From Trichomonas vaginalis G3 (lineage: Eukaryota; Parabasalia; Trichomonadida; Trichomonadidae), in assembly GCF_026262505.1 (NCBI RefSeq), contig NC_067207.1, positions 2,302,252-2,366,251 on the forward strand: a DNA stretch of 64,000 nucleotides. Reading direction: 5' to 3'. Every line of letters begins with the position of its first letter. Within the stretch, counting starts at the first letter, position 1. The notes under the pieces were generated by a model. The model saw nothing but the letters and a program-made list of their open reading frames with translations, had not been told where the DNA came from and did not search any database. Positions 50,363 through 60,459 of this stretch are shown here, piece by piece. Position numbers and translations under genes: made by a program.

Positions 50363-53300
50363 TTATTTGAGCATTGATATTTGAGACTTAACAGCTGGTG
50401 GAGAAGGAGGAGTGATCACTGATCTTGATTCATTGGGGTCTTGTTTTCTTGTGAGTGCAATGAAAAGACCGACTAAACCAAATGATTTCATCGACTTTTC
50501 ATCAGAAACATTTCCTTGATCATGCGATTTCTCGATCAAAGCCTTCTTTTCATCTCTAAGTATCTGAATCATATCAATAAGCTTGGTTCTGTTAGCGCAT
50601 CCAATGCAAATATCAGCAATTTCTGTACGCAACTCTGGATCTGTTAATCCGCCTTTGTATTTAGGTAATGCGGCCTTGAGAGTTTCTTCAGCCCATTGTG
50701 GCCATTCTGACTTTTGTTTCTTCTTGTCAAGTGTCTGTTCAAGTAATTCAACTCTCTGCAAAAGAGCTTGAACTGTCTTGATGACTCTTGGTCTGCTCCA
50801 TGTAATTTCCTGGCCAATGAATGGACTCAAAAGGTTTCCGAGTTGTGAAACAAATGCAACTTTTTCACGAGCGCTGTTTTGGCTAACAACTGAAGAGTTT
50901 CCTCCAATGATTGAAGATCTTTCTCTCATTGGTTGTGGAGATTTAGGCATTGGAGATAACAAAACAGATTTAGGCTGTGGCTTCTGTGTTTTCATACGTT
51001 CGATTTCTGCAAACAATTCTCTGTTTTTAACTCTTGCATCTGCAAGCTTTTGCTGCAATTCTTCAACGAGTTTGTTTGAAAGTGGTTCATTCTGAAGTTG
51101 TTCGAGAGTTGATGTTAAGTCTAGTTTCTCAGCCTGCATCTTCTTCATGATCTTCTGATGCTCAACAGACTGTTCGTTATAAAGTTTAGCTGTTTGGTTC
51201 GCGTTTGCTTTAGCTTCTTCGTATTTTCTTGATAATTCTTTGATTTGGTTTTCAAGAAGTTTCTGTTGTTCAACGTATCTCTTCTTCTCTCTTTCTTGAG
51301 AGCTCTCCATAAGATTTCTTTCTTTCTGGAGTGCATCAGTTAATCTCTTTTCATATGATTCTGATCTTTCTTTGATTGTAAGTTCCAATCTGTCTCTTTC
51401 TTTGATCAATCTCTCAACTGTTTCATCTGATGTCTGCAACTTCATTGTCAAGACTTGGTTGGCCTTTGTGTCTTCAACATGTTGGATGTTCAAGTCTTCG
51501 TTTGTATTGTTTGCTTCTTGGAGTTCAGCTGCAAGTTTTTCGAGTTGTTTTTGAAGAGAAATGTTCATTCTCTCCTTCTTAACAATTGTATCATTCAAAT
51601 CATCAATCTTGCGATCCAAAACACATCTTTCTTTGTCGAATTTGATCAATGCATCATTATATGCCTTCTTTGTTGTCATTTCAACATTTTCTGTGATATC
51701 CTTGTATTCTTCGAGAACTTCTTGGAGTTTTGCAGGTAAATCTGTCATTTTTCCGTTGAAATTGATAAGTGGTCTGATGTTTTCATCGAGATACTCAATG
51801 ACAAATGATGATTCCTCGATGAACTTGCACAAACAAGCGAAAACATCTTTGATGTCACCGTGGTAATGAAGAGTTGTTGCAATAACATTAAGTAATTGCT
51901 GGAAAACAGGCTGCAATTGGTTGATATAATCAGCAACAGCAGCAGGTAATTCGTAATCTGTGCAATCGAATGCAGGAAGAACTTTTCTGACTGTTCCGAG
52001 TTTGTCAACCATGTTCTGAAGGAATTCGCGGAATCTGCAAAGAATTTGTGCCAAAACTGATGACAAAGCAACATTATCTTTGTCTTCAAATGTGAATTTG
52101 GATGATGCATCAACTAAATACTTGGCAGCTGGTTCTTCACTGGCATCCGCATATGCACACTTCTCAAGGAATAATCTTGTTTGTTCAACTTCATGAAGAA
52201 TGTCACGTTTATCTGCTGATGTAAACTTGATTGGTTTCTCTTTGAGGAATTCCAAGTTGGCTTTTCCTGTTCTGAGGAGGTCAACAATGAATCTACTGAG
52301 AGCATCGCATGATGAGTTCAAGCCGCGAAGAACTGAAGCTGTTTCTGGGTCAATTCTCGTTGAACCAAGGTCGTGGCAAGCGTCTGGAAGAGTATCTGGT
52401 GTGCATGCGAACATAGGAGCAAGGTTATTGCATGAGCGTTCAACAATGGAGCGGAGTTTATTGAGTTCTGTATCGGATTGACCAAGAGCTGTTGATGTAG
52501 AATTGAATTCATCGCGAAGCTCTTCGAGTTCGTCACAAACATCGAGGTATTGTTGGTTTACGTTGTTGTTGGATTCCTTTTCGTTTGAAAGTTCTTCTTC
52601 GTAACGGTCGAGAAGATCATTTTGTTTTTGAATGACAATTGTTGCTCTGCGATTTGTTTCAATAAGAGTGTCAAGTTGCTTGGCTTGGTTCTTGATGTAG
52701 CGGGCGAGCTTGCGTGTGGCTGCGTTTGACTTATCTTCGAAAATTCTTGATTGTGTAAAGAATTCTGTAGATAATGTTTCTTGGTCTTTCTCTTTCTTGA
52801 TCTTGAACTCTTCAAATTCGATGTCTTTCTTTTGTAATTCGGCACGAAGTTGATTGATTCGGTTTGTTTTAGCCTCAAGTTGCTCTTGAAGCTCTTTGAC
52901 CTCGCGATTGACATTTGATGTTTCATCTCGAGAGTCGTTCAAGAGTTTTCGGAGGCGAGAAATTTCTTCAGCATCAATTTTAGTTTGATCTGATGCTTGT
53001 TGGCGAGCATCTTCGAGTTTATTGTATTCGTATTTGAACTTGCTGATTTCGTCTTTGTGCTGATTGGCTTGTCTTGCGAGTTCGTTGATTAATTGATTTT
53101 TCTCGTTGAACATTTTCTCGTTTTCATCTTGATGAATGCGAATTTCTTTGCACAATTCTTCAATCTTGTTGGTGTAGTCTTGGTTATCGCGCTGAAGTTC
53201 AAGAATTTGAAGTTTTGCAAGAGTGATATCCGTTGGATTCTGTGCCAACAATGCTGCATAGTCGACAAGTTTCTTAGCCTTGCCAAGTGATTGATTAGCT

Positions 53301-53602
53301 TGTGCGGCATTCTCTTTCATAGTAATATAGTCGTGAATCAAATAACAAATGCCTTTTTCGCAGAGTTCGCTGTTCTCGCGAGAAATTGGCTTTTCTTGCG
53401 ATGATTGGAAAAGATTATGAATAAGTTCGGCCAGCTTTGTTAAGTGCGGAACCTCTTGGAAAAGCTCGACCAACTGTGGTGGTGGTTTTGTGTACGATTC
53501 TTCTAAGTATTTTGTCAGTGCATCATTACTGCGTAAGTCTGCTGCTTCTGATGCCATCAAAAAACGACCCTTCCCCTTCCGTGGTGGTGAGGACGAATCC
53601 AT
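50363..53602 (-). CDS. long coiled-coil protein with central globular part
   Basis: A 1079-residue protein with ATG at 53602. A short basic leader (SSPPRKGKGRFLMASEAADL) precedes a helical N-terminal domain up to about 120. Coiled coil spans about 130-375 (YTNKIEELCKEIRIHQDENE onward). Residues about 390-640 are less charged and probably globular (CDALSRFIVDLLRTGKANLE). A second coiled coil runs from 640 to 880, followed by a Ser/Pro linker (PKSVLLSPMPKSPQPMRERS) and a conserved-looking helical end (WPQWAEETLKAALPKYKGGL). The gene is better balanced in base composition than its flanks. The architecture suggests a structural or centrosome/basal-body protein. Family not recognised; the C-terminal 180 residues are the best search query. 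Confidence 0.88.
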   Translation of the reverse strand: MDSSSPPRKGKGRFLMASEAADLRSNDALTKYLEESYTKPPPQLVELFQEVPHLTKLAELIHNLFQSSQEKPISRENSELCEKGICYLIHDYITMKENAAQANQSLGKAKKLVDYAALLAQNPTDITLAKLQILELQRDNQDYTNKIEELCKEIRIHQDENEKMFNEKNQLINELARQANQHKDEISKFKYEYNKLEDARQQASDQTKIDAEEISRLRKLLNDSRDETSNVNREVKELQEQLEAKTNRINQLRAELQKKDIEFEEFKIKKEKDQETLSTEFFTQSRIFEDKSNAATRKLARYIKNQAKQLDTLIETNRRATIVIQKQNDLLDRYEEELSNEKESNNNVNQQYLDVCDELEELRDEFNSTSTALGQSDTELNKLRSIVERSCNNLAPMFACTPDTLPDACHDLGSTRIDPETASVLRGLNSSCDALSRFIVDLLRTGKANLEFLKEKPIKFTSADKRDILHEVEQTRLFLEKCAYADASEEPAAKYLVDASSKFTFEDKDNVALSSVLAQILCRFREFLQNMVDKLGTVRKVLPAFDCTDYELPAAVADYINQLQPVFQQLLNVIATTLHYHGDIKDVFACLCKFIEESSFVIEYLDENIRPLINFNGKMTDLPAKLQEVLEEYKDITENVEMTTKKAYNDALIKFDKERCVLDRKIDDLNDTIVKKERMNISLQKQLEKLAAELQEANNTNEDLNIQHVEDTKANQVLTMKLQTSDETVERLIKERDRLELTIKERSESYEKRLTDALQKERNLMESSQEREKKRYVEQQKLLENQIKELSRKYEEAKANANQTAKLYNEQSVEHQKIMKKMQAEKLDLTSTLEQLQNEPLSNKLVEELQQKLADARVKNRELFAEIERMKTQKPQPKSVLLSPMPKSPQPMRERSSIIGGNSSVVSQNSAREKVAFVSQLGNLLSPFIGQEITWSRPRVIKTVQALLQRVELLEQTLDKKKQKSEWPQWAEETLKAALPKYKGGLTDPELRTEIADICIGCANRTKLIDMIQILRDEKKALIEKSHDQGNVSDEKSMKSFGLVGLFIALTRKQDPNESRSVITPPSPPAVKSQISMLK

Positions 53603-54814
53603 AGATAAATTATAATTAAACTGATTTAAGCTCTCAAATAATTAAGGTAATTCTATGAGTTCTATCAAATTTCAATGTTAACGTCATTTCGACTTAATGT
53701 AAAGAATTTTTTATAAATTTAGGTATTGTTTTCGAAACTACTAAATGTGCTCAGTGCAAAATCGAAATAATTTTTATAAAATGACTCGTACGTTAAAGGC
53801 AAGCATTAATCTTCATTTCCTAATTTCGACAGAAATATACGTCTGACGAAACCAAAATCTAGTCCATATCATTTTAATCATTCATATTTTGTTATATTAT
53901 TCGATTCTTCCCTGTTTATAATGAGATGTGAGAAATTATATATCTAATAGCTTATTAAAAATTGAGATCACTCAACATGGTGGATGTGAAGAATATATTT
54001 TGCTGAAATCCAGTCTTGATGACAAATGTTAATGTATTAATATCAATTTTTATAGAATTCAATATCGATTTCATTGAATTTTTGCAAAATGAATTAGGGT
54101 TGTGTGCTTCTAAGTTTCTATATGTATTTGCAAGAATCCAAATGAATAAATGTCTCGTTTTGATCGAAATCAAGCAAAATGTCTCAAATTATTGATTTCT
54201 TTGCCTAATTGCTTAAGAAATGCTTCACCATATATAATAGAAGATTATCAATCAAGGTATATAAAAATTTCACGATATTTGTAATTCCCCAAAATCAGCC
54301 TTCATTCAGTGAATGATTGAGAAATGGATTAGAATATAACTTATGATAAAGACTTTTTTCCCAAACTTTTACTCAAATGTGAGTGGAATGTCAACAAACT
54401 TGTGAGACTGATCTGTAATCTTTGTTCTTCCATATAACAAATAGATATATACGATATGTACAAGTATAATCAATTATTCCAAAGTCGAATATACAATCAA
54501 CCACTCAAGACAATTTTAGATAAATGGTCAAAAAGTTCCCAAACACATCAATTCATAATATACATAATGAATAGATATTGTCTTTCAAAAAATGAGGTGC
54601 AGATTCATTTTCAATACAAAATAATTGGTTATCCAAGCATCAGATGAAAAATACAAGTGTAATAATAAAGCATCAAAAATTTTAAACAGTAATAAGATTT
54701 TGATTCTTCAAAATTGTGAGTTTTCAAACCGGTTTTGACGTCAAAGGATTCAAATAGAAATCTAAAAATATGCATAATTTATAATAAAATTTCTGATGTA
54801 CGGATGAAAACCGA

Positions 54815-54982
54815 TCAACTCATCAGTGTTTGAATAATTAATTTAGTAGAACATTTTCCTGTTGTATAATGAACCATTGATGAATCTAATGGTTCATTCA
54901 GTTTGAAAGTATATGAATCTCCCCCCGCTATAGTTTTATGCAAAATATTTTCATTACAATAACAATTAAGGGTCCACTGTAA
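54815..54982 (-). pseudogene. short coding-like fragment sharing a 17-bp sequence with the start of the 56.9-kb surface gene
   Basis: On the minus strand the sequence TTACAGTGGACCCTTAA (54966-54982) is followed by about 50 open codons with extracellular-type composition (AGGDSYTFKLNEPLDSSMVH, then YTTGKCSTKLIIQTLMS) and a TGA. The same 17 bp, in the same reading frame, stands just before the ATG of the surface-protein gene at 56891, on the opposite strand. There is no in-frame ATG here. It may be the duplicated 5' end of a related surface gene. An 8-bp inverted repeat (GAACCATT...AATGGTTC) lies inside. Confidence 0.35.
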
Positions 54983-56869
54983 AAATTGAAAGTCTCTCAA
55001 AATTGAGAGGCGATTTGCAAATAATTGTTATCGTCATTTTTCGAAAATCCACTTTTCCTAGTGTTCTGATTAATATTATGTGAATACAACAATGAAGCAT
55101 ATGTTTCAATAAGATGGTAATATATTCTATCACTTCAAATCTCATAAAAATTGCAAAATCAGTGAGTTTTATAAGAACATGATTTTTTCGAATTTTTTCG
55201 CTTTTGGATGCGTGTTTTGAAAAATAGATATTTTCGAATTTTAATTTTATCTTAAGTATAAGTTTTATATTAGGAATTTTTTGACCTATTTCCAATCATT
55301 AATTCCAATGTTTTTCAAGGAATTTAATTGAGAAGAAATTAGGAATTTCGCTTTAATGCCATTACAAACTAATATTATGATGCATAATATATATATTTAT
55401 TGAGGCTAATGCCGGGATATCTTGCATTTAAAAAAAATTCAAAGAATTGACAATTGGATAGCACAAATTTAATTCCCTGGACAAAGTATTATTGTTTATA
55501 TATTCAAACCATTATCCTTAGTTTAGATATGTTGGCCAAAAATTTTCGTGTTATTTTTTGTGTTTAAGCATAAATTGGGGAGAAGCTTCCTAAACTTTTT
55601 AATCCCATAAATATGGTCATTATCTGGAATAAAGAGTTAAGCGTCATATGTCACTTTTTGTACTAAGGAAACATCGACTTTATGCGTTATGACTTTTCGA
55701 TGAGGAAACAAGTGTTCACGTATTATAAACTTCCTTATTCCAATAAACCGACCCTAAACATAATTAATTCTAAGCATGATAATGGTCTCTTTTCTATGAT
55801 AACCAAATCAATTTGGTTATCATAGTAAAGCACCAAAAACTGGAATAGGAATCGGCAATATGGAATCATGAAGCAACTCGGATAAAATAAATATGGAACA
55901 TTCATACATCCATTCCCTATTTTTAACCATATTATATTTTCAAACAAAATTCTCGTACTATTTTCAATAAAATTTGCATAACCTTGTTATTACTCTTAGG
56001 CGAAAGATGATTTTAATGTTAATTTTATAGAAGAACTTTTAATGCATAATAAAATAACCATTTCCTATAAATTTAGACTTAAAACGGTGACAATAAACAA
56101 GCTTTAGTCTAGAAATTAATTTTCTACTACTATAAATGCATCTTTATCTTTAATTAGAAAAAAATTTATCAATTTTATTATCCAGATGAAAAAAGAAGTG
56201 ACATATGATATTTTATCTAATTTAAAATCTTTTATTGATTGTTTTTAAAAACTTTGCATTTTGTATGAGTATTTCATGTTTAAATCAGTATAAATACGCA
56301 AAATACTTATGAAATTCCAGCTGTTATTCAGTACTATTCATTTTTCAGCAATCATTAACTGTGGAAGAGTATGGCAAACGTTCGATAATGATCATGTATA
56401 CTCAGATCATCAAGAATGAATTAAAGTCAATGCAGGGAAATGGATAATCCGATTAAAAACCCCAAAAAGGAAAAAGATATTAAAAAAAATTGTGTATTTT
56501 AGTGGGTATTATTCTGGATAATGCCAATTTTTACAAGATTTAATATTAACCATATCAATAGCCGACTCAATGTAAAAATTTCGATATTATTTTTTCATTA
56601 ATCAAACTTTGATAAATTTTAGTATAATGAACGATTTTGTTTTGTGTATGATACAGAAATGAAAAGCTTAATTAATATCATTTTGCATTTTTTAAAGGAT
56701 GTTAGAGTACATCTACATTAAAAAATCAGATTTGAACTGCGATACTGCATCAAATTGATGCATATCTGATAAGGATCTCAAAAGAGTAAAGTTAATTTTT
56801 TTATGTTTTTTTAAGTTTTGGGCCTTAGTAAAGCAATATTTTTGGGACGACGATAGACCTTATTTGGCC

Positions 56870-56886
56870 TTACAGTGGACCCTTAA
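56870..56886 (+). promoter_or_regulatory. 17-bp sequence TTACAGTGGACCCTTAA before the surface-protein start
   Basis: It ends 4 nt upstream of the ATG at 56891. An exact reverse-complement copy lies at 54966-54982. It is GC-richer than its surroundings. A leader or promoter element, or part of a duplicated 5' end, are both possible; CAGT next to TA also resembles the end of a Tc1/mariner-like element, but no matching second end was found. Confidence 0.3.
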
Positions 56887-56890
56887 ATAT

Positions 56891-59800
56891 ATGCTTTTCC
56901 TTTATTTATTAGCTGAACGCAACGTTACACAGTATTGCTATAGAGTCGAAAAGGAAGGGCTTCCACAATGCAATGAAGGAGATATAAAAGTTGCATCCAT
57001 TCAAGAGTTTTATGATACAATTAACGAGTCTGAGATGGTAAATCTCCGTATTATCTGCGACAGTACATCCGTAGTTGATATTTCATCCGCCAAACTTAAG
57101 GATGCCGAGATTGATTTCTCTGGTGTTGAAGGTACAGAAATTAATTTTCATTTGGATAACCAAACTGAGTGCAGGCTTGATGCCATCGGTTTCAAGAACA
57201 TCACAGTAAAGCTTGATTGCCAGGAATACATCACATTCCGCCATATTTTCCTTGTTGGAACTAAATTTACTTTCTCAACTCCGAGTGTGACCATCCGCGC
57301 TCATAAAATCCACTCAGATCTTAGCTCTATTTCATACTTCGCCAAGGCTAATACGACAGAATTCCATTTAACAAGCGCTGAAGGACTTCCAGATTCAAGT
57401 ACAGAAATTTTCGTTAGCACCATCCTCGAAATTGAAGCCCAGCACAAGGACTCCTCCATGTCAATCGGAATTGACAATTTGGAGATGACTTACGGTTCAA
57501 CTGTTATTGATTTCAGTATGAAGACAAGTACACAAGTTACAATCAACCACAACACTCCAGGAGTCGTAATGAAGACATTTGTTCATAACGTTCAGTACAA
57601 CAAATCAACAGATTCTGTTTATACAATTAATGTCGCAAATGGCGCAATTAACGAGCTCTCCTATGACTACTTCTACTCAGTATCAGCTCCTGCTGTTCGC
57701 TCTTACCTCGGAGACAAAGCAACTCTCTCAATTTCGAATACAAATTCCCAAGCCTCAATTTTCGTTCAGGGAGATGCTACACTCGATCTGAAGGACAGCC
57801 GTAACGATTGCGGTTTCTCTGACCTCACAATTCTTACAAATGGCTCACTTTTAATTCAAAATTCACCTTCTATCAAAACAATGTCATTTTTCAACTATTT
57901 ATCACTGAATGGACTCGGAAATGTCCGTGCGGCCAATCCTGTCGATGTTACAGTGCCAAATGTTGAATTACATCAAACATTAATGGTAAATAATTTATTT
58001 GAGAACATAAATCTCAAGAATGTTCTCAAATTTGTTCAGGAAGATGCAGTATCCAACATTCCATCAATTTCATTTGCAAAGGACAGCAGATTCAAATATA
58101 ATTACAATATGCAAACTAATAGCCACGTAACATTCAATAATTTCGATTTCAAAGGTACAGCAGAGATGTATTATACAGATTCCAGTGTTCCAACTGACGA
58201 AGATGCCCAACATCTTGTAGATTCACCACTTTATGCGTTTTGCACAACTAGTAACTACGATTGCAATGATTGGAACATCGCTGCAACATCACAGGATATC
58301 GATGGCCTCACTCCATCTACTTCTATCCTTAAACCAATCTGCCGTAAAACAAATGGTTACATCTGCGCAGGTTTCCAATACGATGATACACCAGGAAAGA
58401 TCTTCCCACAGATCTGCTACGCCCAGGAATCGTATATGTGTCCTAAATCCACAATTTGGGTAAATTCGACATCATCTCAAAAGATTTCATCTTTAGTATC
58501 GAACAAAGTCAGAAGCATCAAAGTTAAGACAATGGAGTCCATGGAACAAGGCTTCTTCGACTTCTCCGGACTCAAACAGATGACTCCTATTTCAATTAAA
58601 GGTTTGACTGGTTCTGTAAATGTAAGTCTCAGAATTGATCCGAAAGAATCGATGATTTCAGAATTAACATTATCTAATGGTGTTTATGATTTTGTTGGTA
58701 ATAATAAAATCAATTTACCATATATTGAATTCGGCCAATCATCGAATTTAGCAGAACACGCCAGATCAAATGTCAAGTTCTCTTCCACTACAGTTGTTGC
58801 CATTTCCATTGAAGTCCTCAACGAATTCGATGCATCAAGTATCAAGAATGCCGTAATTCCAATTTATAATCCAGTCGAAATCACATTTACAGAAGATGGA
58901 TGGACATTCAAGGTTGATTTCGAGTATAACGTTACAGCAAAGTCATACTCAATCCCATTATGGATCGATACAGCTGGATCTATTTCACTTAAATCAAATC
59001 CATCAGTCAAAAACACCATCCCTCTCAAGCTGATGGCCAGAAAGGGTGTAAACAGCTACTCTGTCTTTATCGGTGATGGTTTCAAGGAAGGACAGAAGGC
59101 AATTACACTTTTAGACGATTCATATGCAAAGATCCATACTAAATCACGTTATCTACCTTTCGAATTCTCAGGAGATAAGAACAACTTCGCAATTGTCGAA
59201 GGAATTTCCGGAGTTCAAGAGTATTTCTTGGGAGATCTCAAATTAACTGAGACAACATTGAACCCAGACATGGAAATTCCAGGTCGCGTTGTTGTAAATA
59301 CACTAGAGGCAGGTGGTACAGTCTATTTGAACGGTTCTCTTACGATTAATGAACTAATTCTTGGAGATTCCGCTAAAATCGACATGACAGATGTAATCAT
59401 TAAACAAAATAACCTCACTATACCAAAACTTGGCTCAATGGCCGCAATTAAAAGTACTCTTCCAAAGAATATTCGTATTATGACAACACCAAACGATTCC
59501 GGCACTCTCCAAGTTGGCGATGATTCTACAAAGATGCCAGAGTCCATCATTGTCGACTGGTCTGTCGATAGTGTCCCATCAGATGGACTAAATCAGAAAG
59601 TTCCACTAATTTTCTGCCATTCGAACACAGCAACACTCTCAAAGATCATAAGCCTTACGAATACAACAAAGAAAGTCGGAAAGAAGGAAGTTACTGTTAA
59701 ACTTGAATTCCAAGATTTCCAGGTCTCCCTTTTGTACTCAGCACCACGTGACAAGTCAACTGTCATGATCGCTATTGGAATCACCGCACTCACTGTAATT

Positions 59801-59917
59801 GTTATCGCTTCTCTTGTTGGATTAATTTCTTACCTCATCTGCTGCAGGAAACACATGAAGAGAGACTTGAAGCTCCTCTCTGCAGAAACACTCCTTCAAG
59901 GTGGACCACAATTTTAA
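56891..59917 (+). CDS. large type I surface glycoprotein, unknown family
   Basis: A 1008-residue protein from ATG 56891; the frame is open upstream but only with a TTG at 56864. The N-terminus MLFLYLLAERNVTQYC is a short, atypical signal sequence. The ectodomain is beta-rich, Ser/Thr/Asn-rich, with many N-x-S/T sites, and of right-handed beta-helix style (repeated short strands with N and D turns). A cysteine cluster spans about residues 455-535 (FCTTSNYDCND, ICRKTNGYICAG, ICYAQESYMC). One membrane helix lies near residues 960-985 (IAIGITALTVIVIASLVGLI), followed by CC and a basic 25-residue cytoplasmic tail. Codon use favours C-ending codons (ATC, CTC, TTC) far more than other genes here, a sign of high expression. 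Probably an abundant surface protein; adhesion is only a guess. Confidence 0.85.
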   Translation: MLFLYLLAERNVTQYCYRVEKEGLPQCNEGDIKVASIQEFYDTINESEMVNLRIICDSTSVVDISSAKLKDAEIDFSGVEGTEINFHLDNQTECRLDAIGFKNITVKLDCQEYITFRHIFLVGTKFTFSTPSVTIRAHKIHSDLSSISYFAKANTTEFHLTSAEGLPDSSTEIFVSTILEIEAQHKDSSMSIGIDNLEMTYGSTVIDFSMKTSTQVTINHNTPGVVMKTFVHNVQYNKSTDSVYTINVANGAINELSYDYFYSVSAPAVRSYLGDKATLSISNTNSQASIFVQGDATLDLKDSRNDCGFSDLTILTNGSLLIQNSPSIKTMSFFNYLSLNGLGNVRAANPVDVTVPNVELHQTLMVNNLFENINLKNVLKFVQEDAVSNIPSISFAKDSRFKYNYNMQTNSHVTFNNFDFKGTAEMYYTDSSVPTDEDAQHLVDSPLYAFCTTSNYDCNDWNIAATSQDIDGLTPSTSILKPICRKTNGYICAGFQYDDTPGKIFPQICYAQESYMCPKSTIWVNSTSSQKISSLVSNKVRSIKVKTMESMEQGFFDFSGLKQMTPISIKGLTGSVNVSLRIDPKESMISELTLSNGVYDFVGNNKINLPYIEFGQSSNLAEHARSNVKFSSTTVVAISIEVLNEFDASSIKNAVIPIYNPVEITFTEDGWTFKVDFEYNVTAKSYSIPLWIDTAGSISLKSNPSVKNTIPLKLMARKGVNSYSVFIGDGFKEGQKAITLLDDSYAKIHTKSRYLPFEFSGDKNNFAIVEGISGVQEYFLGDLKLTETTLNPDMEIPGRVVVNTLEAGGTVYLNGSLTINELILGDSAKIDMTDVIIKQNNLTIPKLGSMAAIKSTLPKNIRIMTTPNDSGTLQVGDDSTKMPESIIVDWSVDSVPSDGLNQKVPLIFCHSNTATLSKIISLTNTTKKVGKKEVTVKLEFQDFQVSLLYSAPRDKSTVMIAIGITALTVIVIASLVGLISYLICCRKHMKRDLKLLSAETLLQGGPQF

Positions 59918-60459
59918 ACTTATTTTTCTTTTATTTTAATTTTTACAATAATTTTCTGTTTTTTTTTTTTAGTCAAATAATATAATAATCTCGATAAACC
60001 TATATTAATTCTGAATGAAATAATGCTGAAGTTCCTTTCTTTATTCTTTAATATCTTTGATATGAATCAAAAGATTCAAATATGGAGTGAAAAACATCTC
60101 AACAAAAAATCTTTTAATTTTTGGGGAAGTGATCGAACTATTCACCACTCAATATAATTTGAGATTATTATTGAATTGTGATTTATTATTTACTATTACT
60201 ATTATTTGAATGCACAGAATAGAGAGACATCTGTGATCTTTCATAATTGTAGAATAAGAGGAAATTGAAACAATTTAAATTAATTTCTTTAATTGAATAT
60301 TGATTAATGTTTAAGATCTGTACATTATTATTCTTTGATGATAACAGAATGTAAAGATAAAAGCGTTTTAAAATAAGCTCAAAAGAGTCCACTAAAATGA
60401 ACAAGTTTTAATTTTAAGTTTAAAAGTGACAGTTTTTTGACTGCATTGATGAGCACTAA
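59918..60459. other. intergenic, upstream of the BspA-like gene
   Basis: About 540 bp of AT-rich sequence. It holds a start-proximal motif at 60422-60431 and an ATG at 60449, which opens only four codons (MSTK) before a TAA and is not in the BspA frame. No signal-peptide-coding sequence was found in any frame. Confidence 0.45.
60422..60431 (+). promoter_or_regulatory. AAAAGTGACA start-proximal motif
   Basis: An exact AAAAGTGACA, 17 nt upstream of an ATG at 60449 whose frame stops at once. The intact motif upstream of a gene without a usable start suggests the promoter is older than the loss of the 5' coding end, or that the true start is elsewhere. Confidence 0.4.

Larger units (their letters stand above)
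53603..56890. other. 3.3-kb gene-poor region
   Basis: Mostly AT-rich noncoding sequence upstream of two divergent genes. Short frames near 53955, 54456, 54966 and 55735 lack protein character. The exception is a coding-like fragment on the minus strand at 54815-54982, listed separately. TGTCACTTTT occurs at 55650-55659 but is far from any gene. Confidence 0.5.

Noticed and set aside
56730-56760. tRNA-like TTTGAACTGCGAT sequence upstream of the surface gene
   Set aside because: Only three of five T-stem pairs form and no acceptor stem or A-box is present.
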